Below, piece by piece: positions 9,230-16,153 of a DNA stretch of 64,000 bases. Both the position numbers and the translations under genes were made by a program. Source of the DNA: Cupriavidus pauculus (GTDB lineage: Bacteria; Pseudomonadota; Gammaproteobacteria; Burkholderiales; Burkholderiaceae); contig NZ_CP033970.1 of NCBI RefSeq assembly GCF_003854935.1, forward strand, positions 620,001 to 684,000, written 5' to 3'. How positions within the stretch are numbered: position 1 is the first letter of the stretch; every line of letters starts with the position of its first letter. The notes beneath the pieces were generated by a model. The model searched no databases and was not told where the DNA came from. It worked only from the letters and a program-made list of their open reading frames with translations.

Positions 9230-9736
9230 ATGGCAATAGAACTGGACGACGACGCGCAGGACGCCGTGAGCCGGCTGTTCGCGCTGATCAACCTGGGAGA
9301 CACCCAGCAGACCACGCGGCACTTCGCGCTGTTCGAAGAAGCGCTGGAAGACGCCGAGGAGGACGAGGCCGACGCCGACATGCTGCTCTTCCAGATCAAG
9401 GAGATCATCGACTGGGAGGCCGGCTTCTATGTCGACTGGAAGGATGCCGAGTCCTTCATCGGCTGCCTGAACCAGCTGTGCGAGCGGATCGACCTGGAGA
9501 TCGACTGGGGCACCGACGACCCCGAGGACGAGGACTTCCTGGAAGGCACGAGCGTGCCCGAACTGATGGAACTGGCGACCGACCAGCTACGCGTGGCCGG
9601 CTACACACTCTGGAACTGGGATACCGGTGGCGACGCCTACGCGGGCTGGATCACGCGCAGCGAGGACGACGACGAGATGCTGGAGATCGCCGACACGCTG
9701 GCCTTCGACCTGCGCAGCGGCGACCAGCCCTACTGA
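9230..9736 (+). CDS. acidic conserved hypothetical protein, DUF6630-like
   Basis: A 168-residue, very acidic protein (EALEDAEEDEADADM) without signal peptide or membrane segment. The patterns VDWKDAESF and LRVAGYTLWNWDTGGDAYAG resemble the DUF6630 family of unknown function; this is recognition by eye. The ATG at 9230 follows CAAGGAGCC at good spacing. It is 31 bases downstream of the ArsR-like gene and may be co-transcribed with it. It ends 24 bases before the convergent LysR gene. Confidence 0.75.
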   Translation: MAIELDDDAQDAVSRLFALINLGDTQQTTRHFALFEEALEDAEEDEADADMLLFQIKEIIDWEAGFYVDWKDAESFIGCLNQLCERIDLEIDWGTDDPEDEDFLEGTSVPELMELATDQLRVAGYTLWNWDTGGDAYAGWITRSEDDDEMLEIADTLAFDLRSGDQPY

Positions 9737-9760
9737 CCCGGGCCGCCGCGCGGGCCCTGC

Positions 9761-10780
9761 TCAGCCGAGCGTGGCGATGGCGGGCGCGCCGTCGGGGTCT
9801 TGCAGCGACGCGGCCAGTGCCTGCGGCACCAGCGCGGACGCATCCGGCTGCAGGGTCGCCGCCAGGCGCGTGACCGGGCGGCGCGTCTCCGGCACGCCCA
9901 GCGTTTCCTCCAGCGCGTTCAGGAACGCGCGCACGCTGGCCGGCATCAGCTTGCGCGCGGGCATCAGCACGTAGACCTTGAGCGGCGACGACGAATAACC
10001 GGGCAGCACGCGCACAAGCTGGCCCTGCACCAGTTGCTCGTGGACGAAGCGCGGCGACAGCCGCGTCACGCCCAGCCCGTCGACGGCCGCCTGCAGCCGC
10101 ACCTCGGCGTTGTGCGTACAGATGCGCGGCTGCACATCGAGCGAATACGTCTGCACGCCGTCGCGCTCGAATTCCCAGTGCGAGTCGTCCAGGTTGCCGA
10201 CGGTCGGCCAGCCCTGCAGGTCCTGCGGCGCGTGCGGCAGCCCGCGTTCGCGGATCAGCGACGGCGCCGCGTAGAATGCCCGCTCGATCAGCACCACGCG
10301 CTTGCTGGCGAACGAGCTGTCGTGCAGGCCGGTATCGGTCATGACGAAGGCCAGGTCGTACCCGTGGCGGATCAGGTCGGGCTGGTCCCAGGCCATGTCG
10401 AGCTGCACCCGCAGCGACGGATGCAGCTTCAGCAGCCGGTTCACGGTCGGCGCCAGGTGCTGCGACCCCACCTCGTACGGCGTGGCGATGCGCAGCGTGC
10501 CGCTGACCTCGGCGCTGACCGACGCCGCTTCGGCGCTGATCTCGCGCAGCGCGCCAAACAGCGGCGCCACGCGGTCGTACAACTGCTGGCCGCGTTGCGT
10601 CACGCGCACGCGGCGCGTGGTGCGTTCGAACAGCCGCACGCCGAGCTGGCCCTCCAGCCGCGCCACCGCCGCGCTGGCCGACGACTTTGGCACTTCCGCC
10701 AGTTCCGCCCCCTGCGTGAAGCCGCCGCCTTCCACCACGCGGCAGAAGATTTCCCAGTCCTTCCAGTCGATCGTTTTCAT
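9761..10780 (-). CDS. LysR-family transcriptional regulator
   Basis: About 339 residues from the ATG at 10780 (MKTIDWKDWEIFCRV), which is preceded by an AAGGG ribosome site; an upstream extension to 10882 lacks family similarity. The helix-turn-helix lies at residues ~18-40 (GGFTQGAELAEVPKSSASAA) followed by the LysR wing (LFERTTRRVRVTQRGQQLYD). The rest is a periplasmic-binding-like effector domain (residues ~95-300). It belongs to the subgroup typified by CrgA/DsdC-like short-list regulators with variable targets. The C-terminus carries an extra ~35-residue tail (PVTRLAATLQPDASALVPQA). The gene is divergent from the PepSY/cytochrome b561 pair, 260 bases away, but that pair has its own Fur-like site, so the target is unclear. 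Confidence 0.88.
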   Translation of the reverse strand: MKTIDWKDWEIFCRVVEGGGFTQGAELAEVPKSSASAAVARLEGQLGVRLFERTTRRVRVTQRGQQLYDRVAPLFGALREISAEAASVSAEVSGTLRIATPYEVGSQHLAPTVNRLLKLHPSLRVQLDMAWDQPDLIRHGYDLAFVMTDTGLHDSSFASKRVVLIERAFYAAPSLIRERGLPHAPQDLQGWPTVGNLDDSHWEFERDGVQTYSLDVQPRICTHNAEVRLQAAVDGLGVTRLSPRFVHEQLVQGQLVRVLPGYSSSPLKVYVLMPARKLMPASVRAFLNALEETLGVPETRRPVTRLAATLQPDASALVPQALAASLQDPDGAPAIATLG

Positions 10781-10942
10781 GCAGGCCCTTCGAAGCGAAA
10801 TACCGGGAAAACCCTTACCCGATGGGCCGCGATTGTCCCACAACGCGAACAATCGTGAAGTCCACGTGCCCGGTAGGGACATTACGGGACGGTGACATCA
10901 CGATGACATACCGCCCTTTAGAGCGATTTATTCGCACCTTCC

Positions 10943-10985
10943 TTGACGGTTGACCGGGAAAACCTACATTGAGAATCAATTGCAT
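10943..10985 (+). promoter_or_regulatory. promoter with Fur-like site upstream of PepSY/cytochrome b561 genes
   Basis: TTGACG (10943-10948) and TACATT (10965-10970), 16 bases apart, form a plausible sigma-70 promoter. Over the -10 lies ACATTGAGAATCAATTGCAT (10966-10985), which contains the palindrome ATTGA-GAA-TCAAT and whose complement reads ATTGATTCTCAAT, similar to proteobacterial Fur boxes. Iron repression of the two genes downstream is an inference. Confidence 0.45.
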
Positions 10986-11040
10986 CCGGGCCTAGGATGC
11001 TTGGCATTGCCCGATGGGCTTTTTTGCGAGGAGTCGAGCC

Positions 11041-11310
11041 ATGTACAAGAAGATCGCCGCCGTAGCCGTCGCCGGACTGTTCTCCACCGCCGCGCTGGCC
11101 GGCGCCAACTGCGCCAAGCATCCGAAGTCCGAATGGATGCCCGAGGCCGATGCCAAGGCCAAGATTGCCGCGCAGGGCTACAACATCAAGAAGTTCAAGA
11201 TCGACGGCAACTGCTACGAGATCTACGGCACCACCAAGGACGGCAAGAAGGCCGAGATCTACTTCGATACCAAGACGCTCGACATCGTCAAATCCGAAAT
11301 CGAGAAGTAG
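11041..11310 (+). CDS. secreted PepSY-domain protein
   Basis: I take the ATG at 11041 (MYKKIAAVAVAGLFS), after GAGGAGTC, because a signal peptide ending AALAGANC starts there; the mature protein has about 70 residues. The mature part is one PepSY module: WMPEADAKAKIAAQGYNIKK, then a strand ending in NCYEIYGTTKDGKKAEIYFD and TLDIVKSEIEK. Two cysteines in the mature chain (GANCAK and GNCYEI) may form a disulfide. Such single-module proteins are periplasmic and often sit next to b-type cytochromes; here the cytochrome b561 gene starts only two bases after the stop, so the two are almost certainly one operon. Confidence 0.88.
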   Translation: MYKKIAAVAVAGLFSTAALAGANCAKHPKSEWMPEADAKAKIAAQGYNIKKFKIDGNCYEIYGTTKDGKKAEIYFDTKTLDIVKSEIEK

Positions 11311-11312
11311 AC

Positions 11313-11864
11313 ATGGCCACCCCGGCGGATCGGGTCCGGACGTCCGACTCGGTTCGCGTCTGGGACCTGGCCGTTCGCTTCACGCACTGGAGCGTGGCGG
11401 CCATCGTCCTCTATGACGTGATCGACGACTCCGGCGACCAGGTGCACCGCGTGCTGGGCTACGTGGCGGCCGGGCTGGTGCTGTTCCGCATCCTGTGGGG
11501 TTTCATCGGCACCGAGCACGCGCGTTTTCGCGCGTGGCTGCCGCGCCCTGCCGGGGTGCTGGCGTACAGCCGCGCGCTGCTGCGCGGGCGGGCACCCCGG
11601 TTCATCAGCCATACGCCGCTGGGCGCCGTGACGATGCTGGCGATGTGGGCGCTGATCCTGGCGCTGGCCGTCACGGGCTGGATGTCCCGGCTCGATCCGT
11701 TCTGGGGCGAGGACTGGCCGATCGACATCCACCGCTGGCTATCCAACACGCTGCTCGGGCTGGTCGTGCTGCATGTGGCGGCGGCCATTGCGATGAGCAT
11801 CAAGGGCCGGGAGAACCTGATCGGCGCGATGCTCACCGGATACAAGCGCCGGGGGCGCGACTAG
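11313..11864 (+). CDS. cytochrome b561-family membrane protein
   Basis: The protein has 183 residues and starts at the ATG at 11313, two bases after the PepSY stop. It shows four hydrophobic segments (around residues 25-40, 48-68, 105-127 and 148-168) and heme-ligand candidate histidines: FTHW near the start, QVHRVLGYV, PIDIHRWLSN and VVLHVAAAI, the pattern of bacterial di-heme b561 proteins. It likely moves electrons across the inner membrane between quinol and a periplasmic partner, with the PepSY protein as candidate partner. A palindromic repeat cluster follows about 80 bases downstream. Confidence 0.87.
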   Translation: MATPADRVRTSDSVRVWDLAVRFTHWSVAAIVLYDVIDDSGDQVHRVLGYVAAGLVLFRILWGFIGTEHARFRAWLPRPAGVLAYSRALLRGRAPRFISHTPLGAVTMLAMWALILALAVTGWMSRLDPFWGEDWPIDIHRWLSNTLLGLVVLHVAAAIAMSIKGRENLIGAMLTGYKRRGRD

Positions 11865-11943
11865 CCGCGCGTTGGCCATGGCGTGGCGGTGGCCTGCGGC
11901 GGCGCGGTTGTTAGGGCTGTGGGTGTCGCCGGTTGGACGGCTG

Positions 11944-12062
11944 GCCCTCTCCCCCAACCCCTCTCCCGCGCGCGGGAGAGGGGAGCAAACCCGCCGCGCT
12001 CGATATGCCGTTTGGGTTCTCCCCTCTCCCGCCTGCGGGAGAGGGGCCGGGGGTGAGGGCCG
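11944..12062. repeat. composite palindromic (REP/BIME-like) element
   Basis: Two strong palindromes lie side by side: CCCCTCTCCCGCG with its complement at 11958-11983 (26 bases, perfect) and CCCCTCTCCCGC-CT-GCGGGAGAGGGG at 12021-12046. The outer edges GGCCCTC (11944) and GAGGGCC (12055-12061) are also inverted. The same core recurs at 40202-40230 and, degenerate, near 59810-59850, so this is a dispersed genomic repeat. It may act as transcript-end stabiliser for the b561 operon. Confidence 0.8.
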
Positions 12063-12090
12063 GCCGCCCAACAGCCGCCACTGCCAGCAG

Positions 12091-12123
12091 AAAAAGAAAA
12101 AGCCCTGCTCGATGAGCAGGGCT
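12091..12123 (-). terminator. second copy of the tRNA-Leu terminator
   Basis: Stem AGCCCTGCTC (12101-12110) and GAGCAGGGCT (12114-12123) with a 3-base loop, followed on the minus strand by TTTTCTTTTT. It lies inside a 60-base direct repeat (12092-12151 and 12245-12304, one mismatch) and ends the tRNA-like element described next. Confidence 0.8.
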
Positions 12124-12130
12124 TTTGAAT

Positions 12131-12240
12131 TGGTGCCCAGAAGAGGACTCGGTCACCCATGCGCGACCCCGGGGTTGCGCTTGCAAGCGCAACCCATTCG
12201 AGTCCTCGCGGGCAGTCCGCAGGGACTGCCCTTTCTGGGC
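12131..12240 (-). other. tRNA-like structured element with tRNA-Leu 3' end
   Basis: On the minus strand the segment begins GCCCAGAA (12240-12233) and ends TTCTGGGC-ACCA (12142-12131), the acceptor stem and CCA end of the neighbouring tRNA-Leu. Between them are a 9-bp hairpin GGGCAGTCC/GGACTGCCC (12210-12231), a 9-bp pairing CGAGTCCTC/GAGGACTCG (12199-12207 with 12143-12151) and, enclosed in it, a perfect 24-base palindrome (12172-12195; arms GGGTTGCGCTTG). No anticodon arm is recognisable, so it is not a working tRNA. It could be a tRNA mimic, a pseudo-tRNA invaded by palindromes, or a simple duplication scar. Confidence 0.55.
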
Positions 12241-12244
12241 CTAC

Positions 12245-12276
12245 AAAAGAAAAAGCCCTGCTCGATGAGCAGGGCT
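12245..12276 (-). terminator. Rho-independent terminator of tRNA-Leu
   Basis: On the minus strand, eight bases after the tRNA CCA end, comes the stem AGCCCTGCTC-ATC-GAGCAGGGCT followed by TTTTTCTTTT. Stem arms are 12254-12263 and 12267-12276. Confidence 0.88.
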
Positions 12277-12283
12277 TTCGAAT

Positions 12284-12370
12284 TGGTGCCCAGAAGAGGA
12301 CTCGAACCTCCACAGTGTTGCCACCGCTAGGACCTGAACCTAGTGCGTCTACCAATTCCGCCATCTGGGC
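12284..12370 (-). tRNA. tRNA-Leu (anticodon CAG)
   Basis: The minus strand reads GCCCAGATGGCGGAATTGG from 12370 and ends TCTGGGC-ACCA at 12284. The acceptor stem GCCCAGA/TCTGGGC is perfect, the D-loop has AATTGGTAGACGC, the anticodon stem is CTAGG/CCTAG around loop TTCAGGT (anticodon CAG, reading CUG), there is a long class II variable arm (CGGTGGCAACACTG) and a standard T-arm GAGG-TTCGAGT-CCTC. CCA is encoded. Total 87 bases, normal for a leucine tRNA. Confidence 0.97.
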
Positions 12371-12408
12371 TTCGTTTCGCTGCATTGCTGCTGCGACGCG
12401 AGCCGCGA

Positions 12409-12436
12409 ATTCTACAGAAGGTTTGGGAATTTGCAA
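12409..12436 (-). promoter_or_regulatory. sigma-70 promoter of tRNA-Leu
   Basis: On the minus strand TTGCAA (12436-12431) and TAGAAT (12414-12409) are 16 bases apart and lie about 40 bases before the tRNA 5' end, in the short gap after the diguanylate cyclase gene. Confidence 0.65.
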
Positions 12437-12460
12437 GCCCTTTGTGGCAAGGGCGTGAAA

Positions 12461-14038
12461 TCAGCTGTTCTGCACGCCCAGGTACAGGCTGCCGTCGAGC
12501 ACGTAGCGGTTGCGGCCGGCGCGCTTGGCGCGGTACATCGCGCTGTCGGCGCGGTGCAGCAGCGGCTCCAGCCGGGCGGCGTCCGGCACCGCGCATACGG
12601 CGCCGACGCTGATCGTCACGTACGGCTGCACCGGCGTGCCGTTGTGCGCGATGCCCAGTTCGCGCACGGCGGCCACCATGGCGCGGGCGACGGCGCGGGT
12701 TTCTTCCATCGACGATTCGGGCAGCACCACGGCGAATTCCTCGCCGCCCAGGCGCGCGCAGAACTGGGCGCCGCGCAGCACGCCGACCAGCGCCGCCGCC
12801 ACCTGCCGCAGGCATTCGTCGCCGCGCGGGTGGCCGTACAGGTCGTTGTACTGCTTGAACAGGTCGACATCCAGGATCAGCAGCCCCAGCTCGGTGCCCC
12901 GCTCCCACGCGCGCGACACGGCCGCGTGCGATTCGCGCTGGAAGTAGCGCCGGTTCGGAATGCCGGTCAGCGCGTCGATGTCCAGGTCGGCCTGCACGCG
13001 CGACAACTGCTCCGCCGTCTCGCCAAGCTGCGTGGCCAGCGCCAGTTCGCGCGACTGGTAGCGGCTGACGTCGCGCATGAACACCAGCAGGCCGATCTGC
13101 CGGCCGTCCATGCGGCATACCGGCTCCACCGCCACCTCGTAGCCGGCGCCCTCGGGAATTGCCGATGCGCCACTGCCCGGCTCGCCGAGCGCGCGATGCC
13201 AGAGCGCCGGCGGCATCTGCCCGCGCCGCAGCTCCGGCACCAGCCGCGCGGCGGCCGGGTTGAACTCGACCACCCGGCCGTCGCCGCCCAGGATCACGCA
13301 GCCCTCGCGGATCGTGTCGAACACGCGCAGCCGGGCGTAATGGCCGGTGTCGTCCAGGTGCGTGCGCAGCGCGCAGAACCAGACCAGCAGCGTCATCAGC
13401 GAGAAGGTCGCGGGTGTCAGGTCGCCGCCGAGCGGGCCCGTCCAGCGGTAGAGATAGGCGATGTGCGCCGCCAGCGGTAGCATCAGGCCGGCCATCAGCA
13501 CGTTGCGGCCGCGTACCGACAGCGCGTCGTTGGGCACCTCGGCCGTGGCCAGGAAGAACAGGCTCAGGCCGAGCATCGCGTAGGTCCACGCCGCCACGGC
13601 CGTGTACCCGATGCCGTGATGGAATACCGCGCCCGGTGCCACGCCGGGCGGCATCAGCTCGATGGACGTCCAGATCAGGTGGTGGCGCTCGTTGGTGAAG
13701 ACCAGCACCAGGCTCAGCAGCGCGGCCAGCACCGGCACCCACAGCATCGACCACGGCACGACGTAGCGCGGACGGCTCAGGTGGACCATCGCCACCAGCC
13801 AGCCGATGGGCACCGCCACGATGCCCGCGTACTGAAACTTGGCCCAGAAGATGCGCCCCGCCAGCTCGGTCTCGCTGATTTCCAGCAGCCGGCCGCCGCT
13901 CCAGATGGCCGCCCCGCCGGCCAGGACCAGGAATGCGCGCACGGTGGGATCGTCACGGCGCGGCCAGGCGGCAACGGCCATGCCCGCACTACACACCACG
14001 GCAATGGTCAGGCAAAGGACGAGAGGATACGAGGGCAT
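12461..14038 (-). CDS. membrane diguanylate cyclase (7TM-PAS-GGDEF)
   Basis: About 525 residues from the ATG at 14038 (MPSYPLVLCLTIAVV). Seven hydrophobic segments cover residues 1-225 in the layout of the histidine-kinase N-terminal 7TM sensor domain. A PAS-like segment follows (~235-330: IREGCVILGGDGRVVEFNPA), then a coiled linker (SRELALATQLGETAEQL) and the GGDEF domain (~350-515) with a GGEEF active-site loop at 431-435, DALTGIPNRR at its start and metal site LDVDLF. It should make c-di-GMP from two GTP at the inner membrane. A product-binding I-site RxxD four residues before GGEEF is not evident (CARL), so feedback inhibition may be absent. A single gene with tRNA-Leu downstream. Confidence 0.92.
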   Translation of the reverse strand: MPSYPLVLCLTIAVVCSAGMAVAAWPRRDDPTVRAFLVLAGGAAIWSGGRLLEISETELAGRIFWAKFQYAGIVAVPIGWLVAMVHLSRPRYVVPWSMLWVPVLAALLSLVLVFTNERHHLIWTSIELMPPGVAPGAVFHHGIGYTAVAAWTYAMLGLSLFFLATAEVPNDALSVRGRNVLMAGLMLPLAAHIAYLYRWTGPLGGDLTPATFSLMTLLVWFCALRTHLDDTGHYARLRVFDTIREGCVILGGDGRVVEFNPAAARLVPELRRGQMPPALWHRALGEPGSGASAIPEGAGYEVAVEPVCRMDGRQIGLLVFMRDVSRYQSRELALATQLGETAEQLSRVQADLDIDALTGIPNRRYFQRESHAAVSRAWERGTELGLLILDVDLFKQYNDLYGHPRGDECLRQVAAALVGVLRGAQFCARLGGEEFAVVLPESSMEETRAVARAMVAAVRELGIAHNGTPVQPYVTISVGAVCAVPDAARLEPLLHRADSAMYRAKRAGRNRYVLDGSLYLGVQNS

Positions 14039-14124
14039 TGACGATGGGGCCGAACCGGAAGGCCGCCCCGTGTGGCGGTGCGGGGGGCGAGCCATTATAG
14101 GCCGGCGCCGGGCCGGCCCGGCGG

Positions 14125-14640
14125 CTACTTCCGGCTGCGCTCGCCGCCGCGCGCGTCCTGGATGATCATCGTCCGGTCCAGCACGCCGTTGTCGTCAAAG
14201 TAGGCGCTGAAGTGCGCCGGCACGTAGCCCGGCAGGTACATGCGATAGGACCACGCCTCGCGCTTCATCAGCGAGTAGTACTGCACCGGCTCGCGCGGGC
14301 GGCCCCAGCGCTCCAGCACGTCCTGCTTGGTCCAGACGCCGGGCCGGGCCGTGTAGATCTCCGCCTCGGTCAGCGTCTGGCGGAAGCCGGTCAGCCGGCC
14401 GCTGGCGTCAAAGTCGGCCACGTAGATCTCGTAGCCGTATGGCTGCTTGGAATAGATCCAGCGCTGCGTGCCGTTGGCGAGCTGGAACGTGTCGGTGGGC
14501 GCGCCAAACGTGTCGCGCACGGCCGACTGCGGGCTGCCGATCAGCTTCTGCCCCGTGTCCACCGGTTGCAACGATGCGCAGGCGCTCAACGCAACGGCCG
14601 CGGCGATGGCGGCCATCCAGACAGGGAATCGAATCGGCAT
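14125..14640 (-). CDS. outer-membrane lipoprotein with BamE/SmpA-like repeats
   Basis: About 171 residues from the ATG at 14640 (MPIRFPVWMAAIAAA). The signal peptide ends in a lipobox LSAC (Cys near residue 20). The mature part has two similar BamE-like units: IGSPQSAVRDTFGAPTDTF followed by a strand, and ARPGVWTKQDVLERWGRPR followed by a strand ending SAYFDDNGVLDRTMI. It lacks any link to other BAM genes here, so it is better called a BamE-fold lipoprotein of unknown role than BamE itself. It is monocistronic between the diguanylate cyclase and an MFS gene, both on the same strand. Confidence 0.85.
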   Translation of the reverse strand: MPIRFPVWMAAIAAAVALSACASLQPVDTGQKLIGSPQSAVRDTFGAPTDTFQLANGTQRWIYSKQPYGYEIYVADFDASGRLTGFRQTLTEAEIYTARPGVWTKQDVLERWGRPREPVQYYSLMKREAWSYRMYLPGYVPAHFSAYFDDNGVLDRTMIIQDARGGERSRK

Positions 14641-14725
14641 GGCGGGCTCCGGAGAATCTGTGCGGGGACGGACGTGCCAAGCATACTCCACCTGCCGCGC
14701 CGCGCACTGCCCGCCGGCCGCCGGA

Positions 14726-15988
14726 TCAGGGCCGCGCCTGCCGCCACGGCACGCGCACGATCTCACGGTCGTCGATGGGCCAGTGCAGCGCCGCGGCCAC
14801 CACGCCCAGCGCCATGGCCCCCATCCACACCAGATCATAGGAACGCGTCAGCTCGAATACCAGCCCGCCCAGCCACACCCCCAGGAACGACCCCAGCTGG
14901 TGGCCGAAGAACACGAAGCCGAACAGCGTGGTGATGTAGCGCACGCCGAACACCTGCGACACGATCCCGCTGGTCAGCGGCACGGTGCCCAGCCAAAGGA
15001 ACCCCATCACCGCCGCAAACCCGTACAGCGTCACCGGGCTCAGCGGCAGCAGCACGAACAGCGCCATGGCCGATGTGCGCGCCAGGTAGATGCCCGCCAG
15101 CAGGTACTTCTTCACATGCCGGCCGCCCAGCCAGCCAAACGCGTAGGTGCCGCCGATATTGGCCAGCGCGATGATGGCCAGCGCAATCATCGCGCTGGAC
15201 GGCGCCATGCCCTTGTCGCGCAGGTAGGCCGGCAGGTGGTTGGCGATGAACGCGAGCTGGAAGCCGCACGCCAGGAAGCCCAGGTTCAGCAGCCAGAAGC
15301 CCGAATGCCGGAACGCCTCGGCAATGGCCGCGCCCATTGGCGGGTGGCTGCCGCCCGCATCCGTGCCGGCCGCGCGGTCCTGGAACGGCAGCGCCAGCGG
15401 CAGCAGCACCAGCGCCGCCACCGAGAACACCATCAGCGCGAGCTGCCAGCCCGCCACCGACAGCAGCGCCTGCGCCGCCGGCACCATCAGGAACTGGCCG
15501 ATGCCGCCCGCCGCCCCGGCAATGCCGAGCGTCCGGCTGCGCGCCGCGGGCGGCACCATGCGGCTCAGCGCGCCGTAGACCACGCCGAACGTCGTCCCCG
15601 ACTGCGCGATGCCGACGAGGATGCCCGCCGTCAGCACGAACGCGGTGGACGACGGCGCCATCGACATGCCCCACAGCCCGGCCGCGTACAGCGCCAGCCC
15701 GCCCAGCATCACCTTCCACGACCCGAAGCGGTCCGCCACCATGCCCGTGAACGGCTGGGCGATGCCCCACACCAGGTTCTGCACGGCCATGGCGAAGCCG
15801 AAGGTCTCGCGCGTCCAGCCGCGCTCCGCCACCACGGGCAGCAGGAACAGGCCCTGCACGTGGCGCACGCCCAGCGCCAGCCCCATCACCAGCCCGGCCG
15901 CCAGCAGCAGGAAGGCTGGCCCGCGCCACCACGGCGCGGCGGCGGGCTGCAATGCGCGGGCATCATGCGTGGCAGGGGTGCGGATCAT
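14726..15988 (-). CDS. MFS transporter, monocarboxylate/OFA-like
   Basis: About 420 residues from the ATG at 15988 (MIRTPATHDARAL), preceded by CGGGAG; the open frame runs further upstream but the extension is antisense noise over the divergent LysR gene. Twelve hydrophobic segments are apparent, with the MFS loop 2-3 motif GMVADRFGSWKVMLGG and features of the oxalate/formate and monocarboxylate group (ERGWTRETFGFAMAVQNLVW). It probably imports a small organic acid, but the substrate is not readable from sequence. The divergent LysR gene 166 bases away is the likely regulator. Confidence 0.88.
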   Translation of the reverse strand: MIRTPATHDARALQPAAAPWWRGPAFLLLAAGLVMGLALGVRHVQGLFLLPVVAERGWTRETFGFAMAVQNLVWGIAQPFTGMVADRFGSWKVMLGGLALYAAGLWGMSMAPSSTAFVLTAGILVGIAQSGTTFGVVYGALSRMVPPAARSRTLGIAGAAGGIGQFLMVPAAQALLSVAGWQLALMVFSVAALVLLPLALPFQDRAAGTDAGGSHPPMGAAIAEAFRHSGFWLLNLGFLACGFQLAFIANHLPAYLRDKGMAPSSAMIALAIIALANIGGTYAFGWLGGRHVKKYLLAGIYLARTSAMALFVLLPLSPVTLYGFAAVMGFLWLGTVPLTSGIVSQVFGVRYITTLFGFVFFGHQLGSFLGVWLGGLVFELTRSYDLVWMGAMALGVVAAALHWPIDDREIVRVPWRQARP

Positions 15989-16153
15989 GGCGTGCTCCCG
16001 GAACGGGGTGGTTGATCCCTGCGATTTCATGCGATCGGGGCGCGCCGCGCAAACGACTTTTCGGGTCGCCAGGCATTCCCACGGCGCATGGCAGACGGTC
16101 GGCATTCCGTGCTGTAATGGGTGCCCGTCCCCGCCCTGCCCGAGTCGCCCGCC

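Noticed and set aside
11944-12062. Possible CRISPR array
   Set aside because: Only two palindromes without regular spacers, unequal lengths and no cas genes; the motif is dispersed elsewhere in the window.
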